Positions 35,050-45,503 of a stretch of DNA of 64,000 nucleotides are shown here, piece by piece. The first letter of the stretch is position 1. Each line of letters opens with the position of its first letter. Source of the DNA: Tenrec ecaudatus (Eukaryota > Chordata > Mammalia > Afrosoricida > Tenrecidae); assembly GCF_050624435.1 (NCBI RefSeq), contig NC_134537.1, positions 10,660,584 through 10,724,583 on the forward strand, in the 5' to 3' direction. The position numbers and the translations under genes are program-made. A model generated the notes under the pieces. It saw only the letters and a list, made by a program, of their open reading frames with translations, did not search any database and was not told the DNA's origin.

Positions 35050-35727
35050 TAACGATGTGTAAATAAATAAATGCAAAGTCCTTTTCTGCCTCAGAGTCAA
35101 CACAACCTGTTGCACTTCTTCCACCCGCGTCCGATACTCCTGCCTTTTACACCTGTCTGGAGTTATGGTGTGAGGTAGGGATCCAGTGTTTTCTCCACTT
35201 AGCCGCATTTTCTAAAACCTTTGATCAAATCCTCCATCTTTTCCCCAGGGAACAACAGGAAGGGGGAAGGACAAGGATAAGAGAATCTGGTCCACAGTCT
35301 GGGCAGCTTTGCACACTAAAAATGTGTTGACAGATGGAGAAGGTGCCTGCAACCTGTGCCTTTGGCTGCCCCTGGTAGAATGTGTCCGTTTCCAGCATCC
35401 CCCAGCTTTTATGCTCCTGGGACTGAGCTGTTCCCTGGGACTCCAGGCAAGAAGGCAGGGAAGGTACAAAGGGCTCCAGGGTAGCTTGCCGGCAACAAAC
35501 ATCCTACGACCAAAGCCCCATCACTTGTCTCTCTCATACTTTAGTGGCTTGTGCGTTGCTATGATTCTGGAAGCTCTCCCCACCAGTATTTCAAATCCAG
35601 CAGGTCGCCCAGGGCGAACAGGTTTCAGCAGAGTTTAGGGACTAAGAATAGGCTCTGAAGAATAGGTTGCCCATTTCTGAAGGATTAACTACTGCAAACC
35701 TTATATCGTGGAACGCTGTCAGCAACA
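35050..35727. other. no gene recognised
   Basis: Unassigned sequence before the RTE. Confidence 0.4.
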
Positions 35728-36069
35728 GTGCTGGACGGGGAGCCCCAGAGGTTGGAAGACACGAAAGATACGACTGAGGAAGAGCTGCCTCCTCAAAGTA
35801 GACTTGGTCATAATGACATGGCTGGAGTAAGGTTTGGGGGAACCTCGATTTGCTGTTGCAGCACAATGCAACATGAGAAGACACAGCTGCACACGTCTAT
35901 TAATAAACAGGCTGTAGAATGTATGAAGTATTAAACTAGAAAGATGGCAGTAATGAAACAATGAATGAACCTCATGCAGACTGATATCCTAGACATTAGT
36001 GAGCTGTAATGGGCTGGTATTGGCCATTTTGATTGGGCCATCATATGCTGGGAATAACAAATTCAAGAG

Positions 36070-36540
36070 AGTGTCATGCCAGGTTGACAAGAGAAATAAA
36101 TCCAGAGACACTCATATGTGTATGAGATAGAGCTTTATATCAAAGAGAAATTGTATATTAAGAAAACACCCAGCCCAGTCCAGATCAAGTCCATAAGTCT
36201 GATATTAGCCCCTAAATTCAATACTAGTCCATAAATCACTTTTCAGACTTACACAGTCCCATGCATGATGGAAAACATAGGAAGATCACAGGCCAGTGAG
36301 TCTAAAGTCTTTTGGATCTAATGGCAGTAGATGCAACTCCAGGGCTCTGGCTGCCATTAGCGTGGCTGCATGTGGCTTGTTAATGGGAATGTGAAGCAGA
36401 AAGAGTGTGTGGCCCACCTCCAGGGAGGAAGAGTGGAAGTTCCTCCAGGAGGCATCATCAGGCTGTGACCTGACTGACAAGCTAAACCCCACCCCTCCAC
36501 TCTTGTTATCAAGGTGACCCGAGATTACGTAACCCCCACA
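36070..36540 (-). mobile_element. ERVL-type solo LTR with TSD AAGAG
   Basis: Antisense copy inside the RTE. AAGAG flanks it at 36065-36069 and 36541-36545. The plus-strand start has decayed to AGTGTCATGCC; the end is TTACGTAACCCCCACA. Confidence 0.88.
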
Positions 36541-36705
36541 AAGAGGAATGGCATTGCACTGATAATGGAAAAGAACGTCTCTCTGGAAGTAAATGCTGTC
36601 TGTGACAGGATGATATTTATATGCTTGAAAACAAGTCCTCTTAATACAATTATTATGCCAGTTTATGTATCAACCATTAAAGCCAGTAATAAAGAAATTG
36701 AATTC

Positions 36706-37311
36706 AAGGGAGAGGCCAGGCAGTGTAAGATAAGATAACATAATAATTTATAAATTATCAAGGATTCATGAGGGAGGCGGGTGGGGAGGGAGGGCAAAGG
36801 GAAAAAGGAAAATATGGAGCTGATCCCAGGAACCCAAGTGGAAAGCAAGTTTGGAGAATGATGAGGGCAACGAATGTATAAGTGTGCTTTACACAATTGA
36901 TGTATGTGTGGATTGTGATAAAAGCTGTATGAGCCCCAAAAAATGATTAAACAAAAAAAGAGGTCAGGATAGAGCAGAAGGGGGCTGGGGGCGGGAAACG
37001 GAGAGGGAGAGGGAAAAGAAAGAGGATTAGTCCTGGAGGTGCTTTTGAGGCCGAGGAATAGAAAATTGAGGAGAGGCAGGATGGCAGGGCGATGGGGTGT
37101 AGAGGGGCTTCAGCTCTGGGAGGTTCAGAGATTGGCTCAGGGCAGGTGGTAGGAGAGGAAAAGGAGAAGGGAGAGGGGCCAGGAGGCGGAGAAGATGAAG
37201 ATGTTCTTTCATCTTCTGCCTGGAGAGGAAGGACTCAGCTGTGATGGGCGAATAATGGAGAGGCTCCTTGGAGCTGTTGGTTTGAAAGAATTTGTCTTTG
37301 GGGAAAAAAAT
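36706..37311 (+). mobile_element. L1 3' end plus adjoining sequence inserted into RTE (13-bp TSD)
   Basis: A 606-bp insertion is bounded by AGAAATTGAATTC at 36693-36705 and 37312-37324. It holds an L1 3' end (to about 36955) followed by about 345 bp of purine-rich non-L1 sequence and a short A-run. See the finding on 3' transduction. Confidence 0.8.
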
Positions 37312-37967
37312 AGAAATTGAATTCTACCAACTTCTTCAATCTGAAATTGACTAATCCTGCAATCAAGATAAATGGATAATTATTGGTGATTAGAATGCAA
37401 AAGCTGGAAACAAAGAAAAAGGAACAATAGATGGAAAATATGACCGTGGTGATAGAAACGAAGCTGAAGATTTCATGATAGAATTGTGCAGGACCAATGA
37501 CTTCTTTGCAGACACATTTTCCAACAACATAAACAGCGACGGTCCACAAGGACCTCACCAGATGGGATACATAGGAATTAAATCGAGTACATTTGTGGAA
37601 AGGAACAATGGAGAAGCCCAATATCAGCAGCCACAATGAGGCCAGGGCTGTTTGTAGAATAAAGCATCAGCTGTTGAGGTTCAAGTTGAAGAAAATAAAA
37701 ACAGGACCACATGAACAAACAAAACACTACCTTGGATATATCCCACCCGAATTTCCAGAGTACCTCAAGAACACACTTGGCATACCGAACACTAATGACC
37801 GAAGAACCGACGAGCTCTGGATGGCATCAAGAATACCACACATGAAGAAGGCAAAGCGTCATTAAAAAGACATAGGGTTGTGATGTGTTGGAACCAGTTT
37901 GACAGCCCCTAACAACAGCGTTACAAAACTCAGCGTCTTTTCCCATTTCAGGGGTAGACTGTTGTTG

Positions 37968-38610
37968 TTAGAGGTCATCAAGTCAGTCCCGACCCATAAT
38001 GACCTTTTGTACAACAGAACAAAATACTACCGCGTCCTGGGCCATTCTCACAATTGCTCCTATGCCTGATCCCTTTGTTTCAGTCATGATGTCAATCCAT
38101 CTACTGCGGGCCCTCCCCTCCTCTGCAGCCCCTCTACTTCACCAAACATGTGTCCTTCAAATCCAAAGTGCGTAAGATGAAGCCTTACCATCCGTGCCTC
38201 CAAGGGCTGAACATCTGCCAAGACAGATCGGCTTGTGCCTTCTGCAGTCCCTGATACGTTCGATGTTCTCCAGCACCGTAATTCAAATGCATCATTTCTT
38301 CTTTGGTCTTTTTTCAATGTCCAACTTTCACGTACATAATGAGGCCACTGAAAATATCATGGCTTGGGTCAGGCACACGTTAGTCCATAAAGTAACGTCG
38401 TTGCGTCTTACGTTCTAAAGAGGTTGCATGCAGCGGATTTACCCAGTGCAGCTTGCCTTTTCATCTCTCGACTCCTGCTTCCGTGAGTGTTGATTGTGGA
38501 TTCAAGTGAGGCGGAATCCTTGACAACTTCAGCCTTTTCTCCATGTAGCGTGATGCTGCCTATTGGTGAGGGGTTGGTCTTCTTCCTATGGAGTTGTGAT
38601 CCCATGTGTC
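37968..38610 (-). mobile_element. RTE (BovB-like) LINE 3' region
   Basis: Antisense from 'TGTTGTTAGAGGTCATCAAG' to 'GTGATGCTGCCTATTGGTGA'. It covers the 3' ~600 bp of the element. It lies tail to tail with the RTE ending at 37918. Confidence 0.88.
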
Positions 38611-38649
38611 ATAAAAATGAAAAATGAGCAACACCTCCTTTGCATGATA

Positions 38650-38960
38650 TAAATGTGTCGACTTGCTGGGCCAGGGGTGTTAGTGGTTTGGCAGTTAGGT
38701 AATGGTATCATCAGTCCACACCCCCCACAATCTGATCTGATGGGATCAACCCTGCTGCGGGAGGGGATTATTTCGACACCCTTATTCAGGTCCCACCCGA
38801 GAGAAGAGAGCGTCCTTTGAACCTAGGCTGTCTGCATTGAGGAAATTCGACATCCAGCAAGAACGATGAGGGTGACCTGACCCTAGAGTGCGGATTCCCA
38901 AAAGTATCTGGCCTACTGCCTCTTTTTCAGAACTTTTACTCAGTACCCCCTGGTGGTGAA
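38650..38960 (+). mobile_element. possible MaLR/ERVL-class LTR fragment
   Basis: 'GATCTGATGGGATCAACCCT', 'TATTTCGACACC' and 'GAACCTAGGCTGTCTGC' have the layout of an old LTR. The family is uncertain. Confidence 0.4.
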
Positions 38961-39087
38961 AAATGTTTGTGCTATCACCTCACCCCTACTCCAGGCTAAA
39001 GTGTAGGTGTCTGCGTTCGGAGAAGGATCCCTGGATCTCTCCAGTGCCTCACAGGACGTGGTATCTCCCACTTTGGGGAACACTGCC

Positions 39088-40054
39088 TGTGGTAGTACAT
39101 AATCTCATGTCAACTTGAGGGTTTTAAGAGTTGAATGGATGGAGTTGTCTGTCACTCAGGTCACAGTTTGTTTGGAGGGTGACCGAGATGAATGGTTCTC
39201 TGGAGGCCGGCCTCCCTCTCTCTGCCTTTGTCTTCCTGTTGACAAGCCACATGGAGCCACGCTGATGGCAGCCAGAGCCCTGCAGATGTGTCCACCGGCT
39301 TTGGATCCACAAGACTTGGCACCCACCAGCCTGTAATATTCCTATATTTTGCATCATTGCATGTTACTGCATGAGTCTGAAGGATTTATGAACTAGTATT
39401 GGACTTAAGGGCTAATATCAGACCTATGGACTTGATCTGGACTGGGCTGGTGCGTTCGTCTGGGTAGACTAGATAAACAAATTCATGGACACACATATGT
39501 GTATAAGAAAGAGGTTTATATACAAGAGCAGTTGAATATTGAGAAAACATCCCAGCCCATTTGTCTGATACCAATCTACACAGTCCTCCTCAGACTCAGT
39601 AAACACATGCAATGATGCTAAACGCAGGAAGATCACAGGCCACTGGTGCAAAGTCAGTGGCAGTAGAAGCATCTCAGTGCTGGCAGGGGTCTCCATTTGG
39701 CTCCTCCAGTTTCCAGGGCTGCACCAGGGTAGGTTCATGTGGCCTCTCCTTTATGTCTCACAGGAAGCTAGCTGAGAGAGACAGTCTCTCCTGCCTTCGA
39801 GGAGGAAATCCAGGAGTTCCCAGAATTCTCAGAAGACCACGCCCACACAGAGGCTTTATTGGCTATGACCTGATTGACAGACTAGACTCCACTCCTTCAC
39901 TCTTAATCCTCTCAATCCCGAATTGACACCAGATGATGTACCTACCACAGCTGGTTTATTTTTTAATGTACAATGACTCTTTGACCCCTAGCTCTTTCCT
40001 ACACATACATGATTGTCTCTGGATTTGTGTCTCTAGTAAACCTGGCCTAACACA
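39088..40054 (+). mobile_element. ERVL-type solo LTR with a second LTR nested inside (TSD CTGCC/TTGCC)
   Basis: Sense copy: starts TGTGGTAGTACATAATCTC, and resumes after the nested LTR to end at CTAACACA. Flanks CTGCC (39083-39087) and TTGCC (40055-40059) differ by one base. Confidence 0.85.
39451..39949 (-). mobile_element. ERVL-type solo LTR nested in another, TSD GCTGG
   Basis: Antisense copy with TGCGTTCGTCTGGG at the left and GTACCTACCACA-like end at the right. A perfect GCTGG duplication lies at 39446-39450 and 39950-39954. Confidence 0.88.
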
Positions 40055-40067
40055 TTGCCTTAGATCT

Positions 40068-40195
40068 TGAAGACAAATTCTTCTGCTGGAGCTGCCACCC
40101 TGACTTTGGATTTCTAACCCTCTAAACTGAGAGAATAACTTCTGCTGTTGGAGTCCCCACTGTGGGTACTTGTTACAGCAACACTAGGTCACTCC
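40068..40195 (+). mobile_element. MaLR-like LTR 3' end
   Basis: 'TTTCTAACCCTCTAAACTGA', 'GAGAATAACTTCTG' and 'TTACAGCAACACTAGG' match the 3' portion of MLT1/MaLR LTRs. Confidence 0.55.
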
Positions 40196-40309
40196 ACAAC
40201 ATCGGCAGGAGGAAGATTAATCTTGAAGAACTGTTTATTGAGAGCCTACTGTGCTGTAGGCACTGAAGCGGGGAGTCCCAGAAAGGATGTGAAAACCAGA
40301 AACCCCACA

Positions 40310-40430
40310 AACCATTGCCATTGAGCTGATTCAGACTCAGAGTGACCCCATGTAGGTTTGCTGGGCTGTCCGTCTTTATCAGCGTCGTAGCCTCCTCTTC
40401 CTCCCAGGAGAATGTGAAAGCAAGCAGTTT
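40310..40430 (-). mobile_element. AfroSINE fragment
   Basis: 'AACCATTGCCATTGAGCTGA' and 'GAGTGACCCCATGTAGG' are the antisense 3' part of the SINE. Confidence 0.65.
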
Positions 40431-40671
40431 GTGTGGGAACTGATCTCGGAAAGTCCTGGTAGGGAAACGGAATAAAAGGTGCTTGATAAATAAGTTACCA
40501 TGATAGGCTCATAGACTAGCTCCTGCCAGAAAGTGGTTAAGGCTAGCGGGCAGTCATCAAAGTCTCAGCACTTCTACTCATTCCCACATAGATCCAGCAG
40601 CCTGTGGTGGGCAGAGAAAGGGCTGCTGCCAAGGTCATAGGTGCTCGCAGCTGGAACACCTGGTTAGCCTG

Positions 40672-41127
40672 TGTGTTAGGCTGGGTTGTCCAGAGAAACA
40701 AATCATGGGCATCCATCTCTCTGTAAGGAACAGTCGTTCTATGAAGAAGTAACGATGGACGAAGAAGGCATCCCAGTCCAACGCAGGCCCCTAAGTCCGA
40801 TACTAATTAAGTCCCTCTTCAGCAGCACGGAGCCACATGCAATGATGCAGAATGCAAGGAGTTCTCAGGCCAGTGGGCGCAGTCACACGGATCCAAGGTC
40901 GGTGGAAACCCGACACTGCACCGGCACCCCTCAGGGTCAGTGAGGGGCACAGTCCCAGCAGGCAGGAAGGTGAAGGGGCAGGGGGTGGGGGGGTCCCCAG
41001 TTTCCCTGGGCTTATAAGGCCATACCTCCAGGGCGGCATCATCAGGTTGTGACCTGATGGATAAGTTGGATTCCACAGCTCCACTTTTATCCATCTTCAA
41101 ACGGACAGGCAATCACGGACCTACCAC
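40672..41127 (-). mobile_element. ERVL-type solo LTR (TSD GCCTG/GCATG)
   Basis: Antisense copy: TGTGTTAGGCTGGGTTGTCC start, GACCTACCACA end, flanked by GCCTG (40667-40671) and GCATG (41128-41132). Confidence 0.85.
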
Positions 41128-41160
41128 AGCATGGATGGGGTATGGTTGTTGGAGGAGATG

Positions 41161-41174
41161 CGGGGGGGGGGGGG
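41161..41174. repeat. poly-G run
   Basis: A run of about 13 G just past the LTR. Its length may be unreliable in assemblies. Confidence 0.8.
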
Positions 41175-41179
41175 GCATA

Positions 41180-44100
41180 CTGACAAACCTCTACTCGTGT
41201 GCCTTACATGTTCGCAGTGGGGAGATGCAAGGGAAACCAGCAGCAACAAAAGAATGTGCAAGATCTCGTGGGTAAAACTAATGGTCATGAAGAAAACCCA
41301 ATCCGCGGCTCTGTGTTAGTGATGGAGTCCCTCCCTGGGAGGCACACATGGTTCACGGTCTGGTCCACTAGGAGGGAAAGGCTGGAGGGTCAAGTCCACT
41401 CGTAGTCACCTCAGAAGAAAGGCCTGGTAACCTCATTTCTAAAACACCAGCCACTGGAAGCCGTATGGAGCATGCTTCCCACCTGGCACATGGAGAGCTG
41501 GAACCCACTTGGTGGCAGCTGGTGGTAGTGGCAGACAGGAGACACAGGTGAGTAGGCGTGCTTTCTTAAGTTGGATGCTCAGAGATGACCTTCCTGAAGT
41601 GGGGGATGGACTAAAACGAGATCTTGGAGAACCGAAGCTGGAAGAACGAAGCCCAGCATGATGAGCCGTGCAGGGGCCACAGGCCGGTGATGGGCCAGCG
41701 GGAAGCCTGTGGGCCATTGTAGTCCGCCTAGAATGTAAATTTTTAAAGAATATTTGGTCCCGAGGATTAATATTTTGAGTTTTCGAAAGCATCTTCTGGA
41801 TTCAATACAGGGAATGGGTGCAAGACAGCCAGGAGGGGCTAAGTGCTATGGTCCAGGGGAAAGAGAATGGTGGCCCGGACTCGTGAAGGCCGAGGAAAAT
41901 AATTTTCTCCATGCTTCTTTAGCTGCCACACACAGATGTGGAGTAGTTGGATGCGTGGGTTAACCAGGGCTGGGGTTTTCCAGAACGATTACAGAACAAG
42001 AGGACCTTGGAAGATGAGGGTGCTGAGGAGGTACACCGGAAAAGCTACGGTGGTTAGTCAAGTCTGTGCGGAGACTCACATGAGCTGACAGACGCAGTGC
42101 GCCCCAAATAGGGCTTAGGACACCAGTGTTTAAAAGAGGTTAGCTGCTTTCTTCATGACTCAAAGGGAGAAAAGCAGGGCACTGTTGGGTGTGAAGGCGT
42201 GGAAAGGCAAAAGGACCTGCTGTTTGCGACGTTACCTGAGGTAATAAATACCCGCCCCTCACTTCTCCAAGGGTGATTTTCTGACCAGGACCCCACCTGG
42301 GGATGCCAACTGGGCGTGATGGGCAATCGAATGAAATCAAATTCTTGAAGTACCATTTCTAGGCGGTCATTCAATTGTCACGAGCCTCCCTCTTCTTGTG
42401 GAGGGGATGTCTGCCAGGCCTCTCCAGGGGAGCAATTAGGAATGACGATTTTCGGAGCGAGTTCTGTGCTGGGGTCTCTGGGCCTGCTGGAACAGCAGCC
42501 TGCACGTCATGCTGCGTGCGTGGCCTGGAGGGCATTTTGGGAATATGGTCAGTTTTGTCCAGACGAAACACTAATCCACTCAGAAAGCACGGCCATCAAA
42601 TCTACTCCTTCTCACAGGCACCTTTCAGGACAGAACTGCCCCATGGTTTCCAAGGCTGCTACGGAAGCCGGTACCACCGCTTCCTCCCAGTGCCCATCCA
42701 CTGGGGCTCCTTCGACGATGCCTGGGTGAGCCTACCTGAGTGAGGCCCACTGTAGCAGTCTGAGCACAAGGAAGGGCAGTGGCGGGAGGCTTTAGAGGGG
42801 ACAGTGTCTGACCCGTCTTTGCATCAGCTTAAAGGAAGTGGTTCTAAGTGGGGTAACTCTGCTCATAATCCCGTCAATCACCAATGGGGTTCCTTTGCCG
42901 AGAACCCTGGGCTCATCACGTTCTAGGGAATTTGACTTGGTCAGATCACAGCCTGATGCCAGGTGACAAGGGCTGGAGGGCCTGCCGGTTGTCTGAAGGG
43001 CAAGGCCTCGCTGCATCCCTTGAGGTAGGGTCAGAAGCCCTGCTTGGTACAGGGGACTCTGGGCCTTGGATACCTTCTCTCACCCTGCTCTTTAGTCACC
43101 GGGCATGTGTCTCCTTTCTGTATCAGGCAGAATCTCTGGACAGTAAGTATACTGGATTCAAATGGCCAGAGAACCAAAGCCTGGGGTCATAGAAAAATAC
43201 CTCATGACCCCTACCAACTCCTGCTCCCTGCTGGATCAGTTCAAGTTTGGGATAAACTCATTTCATTCTAGCCGACCCACTAGCACCTTCTCTCCCAGAC
43301 ATGTCACCTGTTCAGTGAGCCAGCCTGTTGCAGTTTTAGTTACAGCAGGTCCCGCGGGAGCAGGCCTGTGGACAGAGGTTGCTATTTCTTGCGCTGTGAC
43401 CCTAAGGTCCTTTACCTGGAGCCTGGCTGGGGCAGATGGCTGGCATTCGTATTTCTCAAGGAACTTTGGCTGCCACCCTGACTAGCACAGTTCCTTTGAG
43501 TGTGGCCCTCTTCCTAAGGATAGTCAAGATAAATTCTGTCATGTAGAGTCCCTAAGTGGGCAGAGCAAGCTGCTCCCCATTTCCTTTGGGTGGCAGTGGA
43601 GTGGCGTACTGAAAGGTAGAGGTCGTTCCATCCAAGGCATGGATTTCTTCCCGGCTTTGCCAAGGCCTCTGCCAAACCTGTCCTTTCCCACTTTGTACCC
43701 TGAAGAGCAGAGCAGTAGAGAAACTGCCCATCAAAATCTCACTACAAGGGAAGCACCAGGTCCCGTTTGGCTGTTTCTGCTCCTCTCGAGGCAGACAAGA
43801 GCAACTCACCCTGTTGTCTCAGGGCGTTAGCACAAGTGGAGATGCGGGCTCTTGTCCAATTTTCAGTCAATGTGCAGAAACGCAGATATTGTGACCACTG
43901 TTTCCACGGCAACCACTCACAGGCAGTAAGGGGGAAAGGGCGTGTGGTCTGTTCTTGCCCCAAGGACGGGCACCGCTTAGGTCTTCAGTGCCGCAGAGGG
44001 ACTCCTTACAAGCTCCAGAGGAGGAAGACTGCTCAGTCAGGGATTTCATCTCCTCACTGGCTCCCATGCCTGATCTAGGACATGACCACCAGAGCCCGGC

Positions 44101-45104
44101 CTGTTGGTCTGAGGACAAGAGGCTTTACCTTCGCACCCTGCGGTTGCCCTCACTCTGTACAAGAAATCTCAGGTGGTTTCCTCTAGCACTAGCTGAGGAC
44201 TTCAAATGCTGTTAGACATTTGTGCAGTAACTAGTGCAGCTTTGTTGTGCTAATCACTTTTATACAGTAAACTGTTATGAAAGTGTCAAATCTGCCTATT
44301 TCCATAGCGCCCTTCATCCTGAGGAAGAATGACTGCGTGACCCAAGTGCCGGACTTTCACACCCTCATTAGCTCACCGCAATACGCCAACATGACCACAC
44401 GCGGCTTTAAAGGTCCATGTAACTGAGCAACTCACTCCTGCGCAAGCAGCTTGGTATCCTTGAGGGGCTGCAGAAGAACTATAAATCACCTTTTTTTTCT
44501 CTGCGTACTCATTGTCAGCCACGGTGACACCCACTTCGTGGCAGTGATGACAGCATGGCTTTTGTCCGGAAGCCCGGCTGGCATTCCAGCTCTAGCACGT
44601 TCTAGACTATCTAGGGAAGCTATCCTGAACCTCGACACCTTCCAGTGGTAACGTGGTGGAGACCACCAGCCAGCACTGGGCAGGGCAGCGTTGCAGTTTT
44701 GACTAAAACCACACATCTATTTGACGTTAGGGGCCTGTTGTGCGTATCTAGACTCAGCGGCAGATATATGTTGGCAGCAAAGGGACAAATCAGCAAGCGC
44801 ACATAAAACAACCCTATGAGCTGGGACTTCAGTTCCAGACATACGCCACACCCGGAAAACATTAACACTGCATTTCGATATCTCGGAGGACAACCTGCAG
44901 TTGGTTTGCAATGAGCAGAGGCTCTGGCCGAGTTTATATTCTTGCTTCTACTGTTAATGAACATAAGCCATGCAAGTTTACATATGACCAAGATTCTATC
45001 TTTGGGCTGAATAGCAGCTGGAGCTAATTAGAAAGAATACTTTGCTCCAATTATGAACCGTGTGCCTTACTTGCTTACATTGTGGAGCATAATTGCTCAC
45101 AAAA
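41180..45104. other. mostly unique intergenic sequence downstream of EIF1B
   Basis: No exon of a known neighbour and almost no repeat is recognisable over about 3.9 kb, unusual for this window. A weak AfroSINE-like patch lies at about 42600-42720. In human, ENTPD3 lies downstream of EIF1B at much greater distance, so its exons are not expected here. Confidence 0.45.
42600..42720 (-). mobile_element. possible degraded AfroSINE
   Basis: 'GGACAGAACTGCCCCATGGT' and 'TTTCCAAGGCTGCTACGG' resemble the antisense SINE centre. The remainder is poorly matched. Confidence 0.35.
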
Positions 45105-45458
45105 GGATTCATAGACTTCTTTTTTATTGTTAAGCTGCAACATACAAGGTTTAATACAACAAAAAACATTTAATCAAGTGAAAAAATAATAAACTGAACA
45201 ATAAACACTCAAAACAGAATCTTTTCCATTGGAAACATGTTAAGCTGAACCCGGGCTTTTGCTACCACCTTACTGCACTTTTCTGATGTGTTACGAGCCT
45301 GCACGCCCCCCGTCTTCTGTAACCATGCAGATGTGAGTGGGAGTTTGAATAGTTAAATAAATGAAAAGTCCGTGTACTGCAGAGAATCATTTCACAAGGC
45401 AGCCAAACTGGGTTTAGAGAACAAAATTATTCAAGAACTCCAAGTATTTACGTCCATT
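45105..45458 (-). other. EIF1B: EIF1B 3' untranslated region (approximate end)
   Basis: The region lies between the EIF1B stop and about 20 nt past the AATAAA signal. It is AT-rich, free of recognisable transposons, and ends in a stretch reading TTAACAATAAAAAAG on the minus strand. The cleavage site is inferred from the position of the signal. Confidence 0.7.
45123..45128 (-). terminator. EIF1B: EIF1B polyadenylation signal AATAAA
   Basis: TTTATT on the plus strand reads AATAAA on the gene strand, 331 nt after the stop codon. A cleavage site is expected 10-30 nt further left. Confidence 0.75.
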
Positions 45459-45503
45459 TTAGAATCCATGAACCTTAAGCTGTTCCTCCTTGACAATGCC
45501 AAC
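45459..45503 (-). CDS. EIF1B: EIF1B coding exon 4 with stop codon
   Basis: The exon has 45 coding nt after a TTTTACAG acceptor, encoding VGIVKEEQLKVHGF and TAA (45461-45459). The 3' UTR continues leftward to the poly(A) signal near 45125. Confidence 0.95.
   Translation of the reverse strand, partial: VGIVKEEQLKVHGF

Larger units (their letters stand above)
35728..37918 (+). mobile_element. RTE (BovB-like) LINE, 5' region to endonuclease plus 3' terminus, split by two insertions
   Basis: The 5' lead ('AGAGCTGCCTCCTCAAAGTA') is followed by endonuclease sequence at 35940-36069. After an LTR it resumes at 36541 ('AAGAGGAATGGCATTGC'), continues to 36705, and after an L1-type insertion resumes at 37325 ('TACCAACTTCTTCAATCTGA'). 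It runs through 'CATAAACAGCGACGG' and then jumps to the 3' terminus ('GCCCCTAACAACA'), lacking the reverse-transcriptase part. Stops are numerous; it is inactive. Confidence 0.88.
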
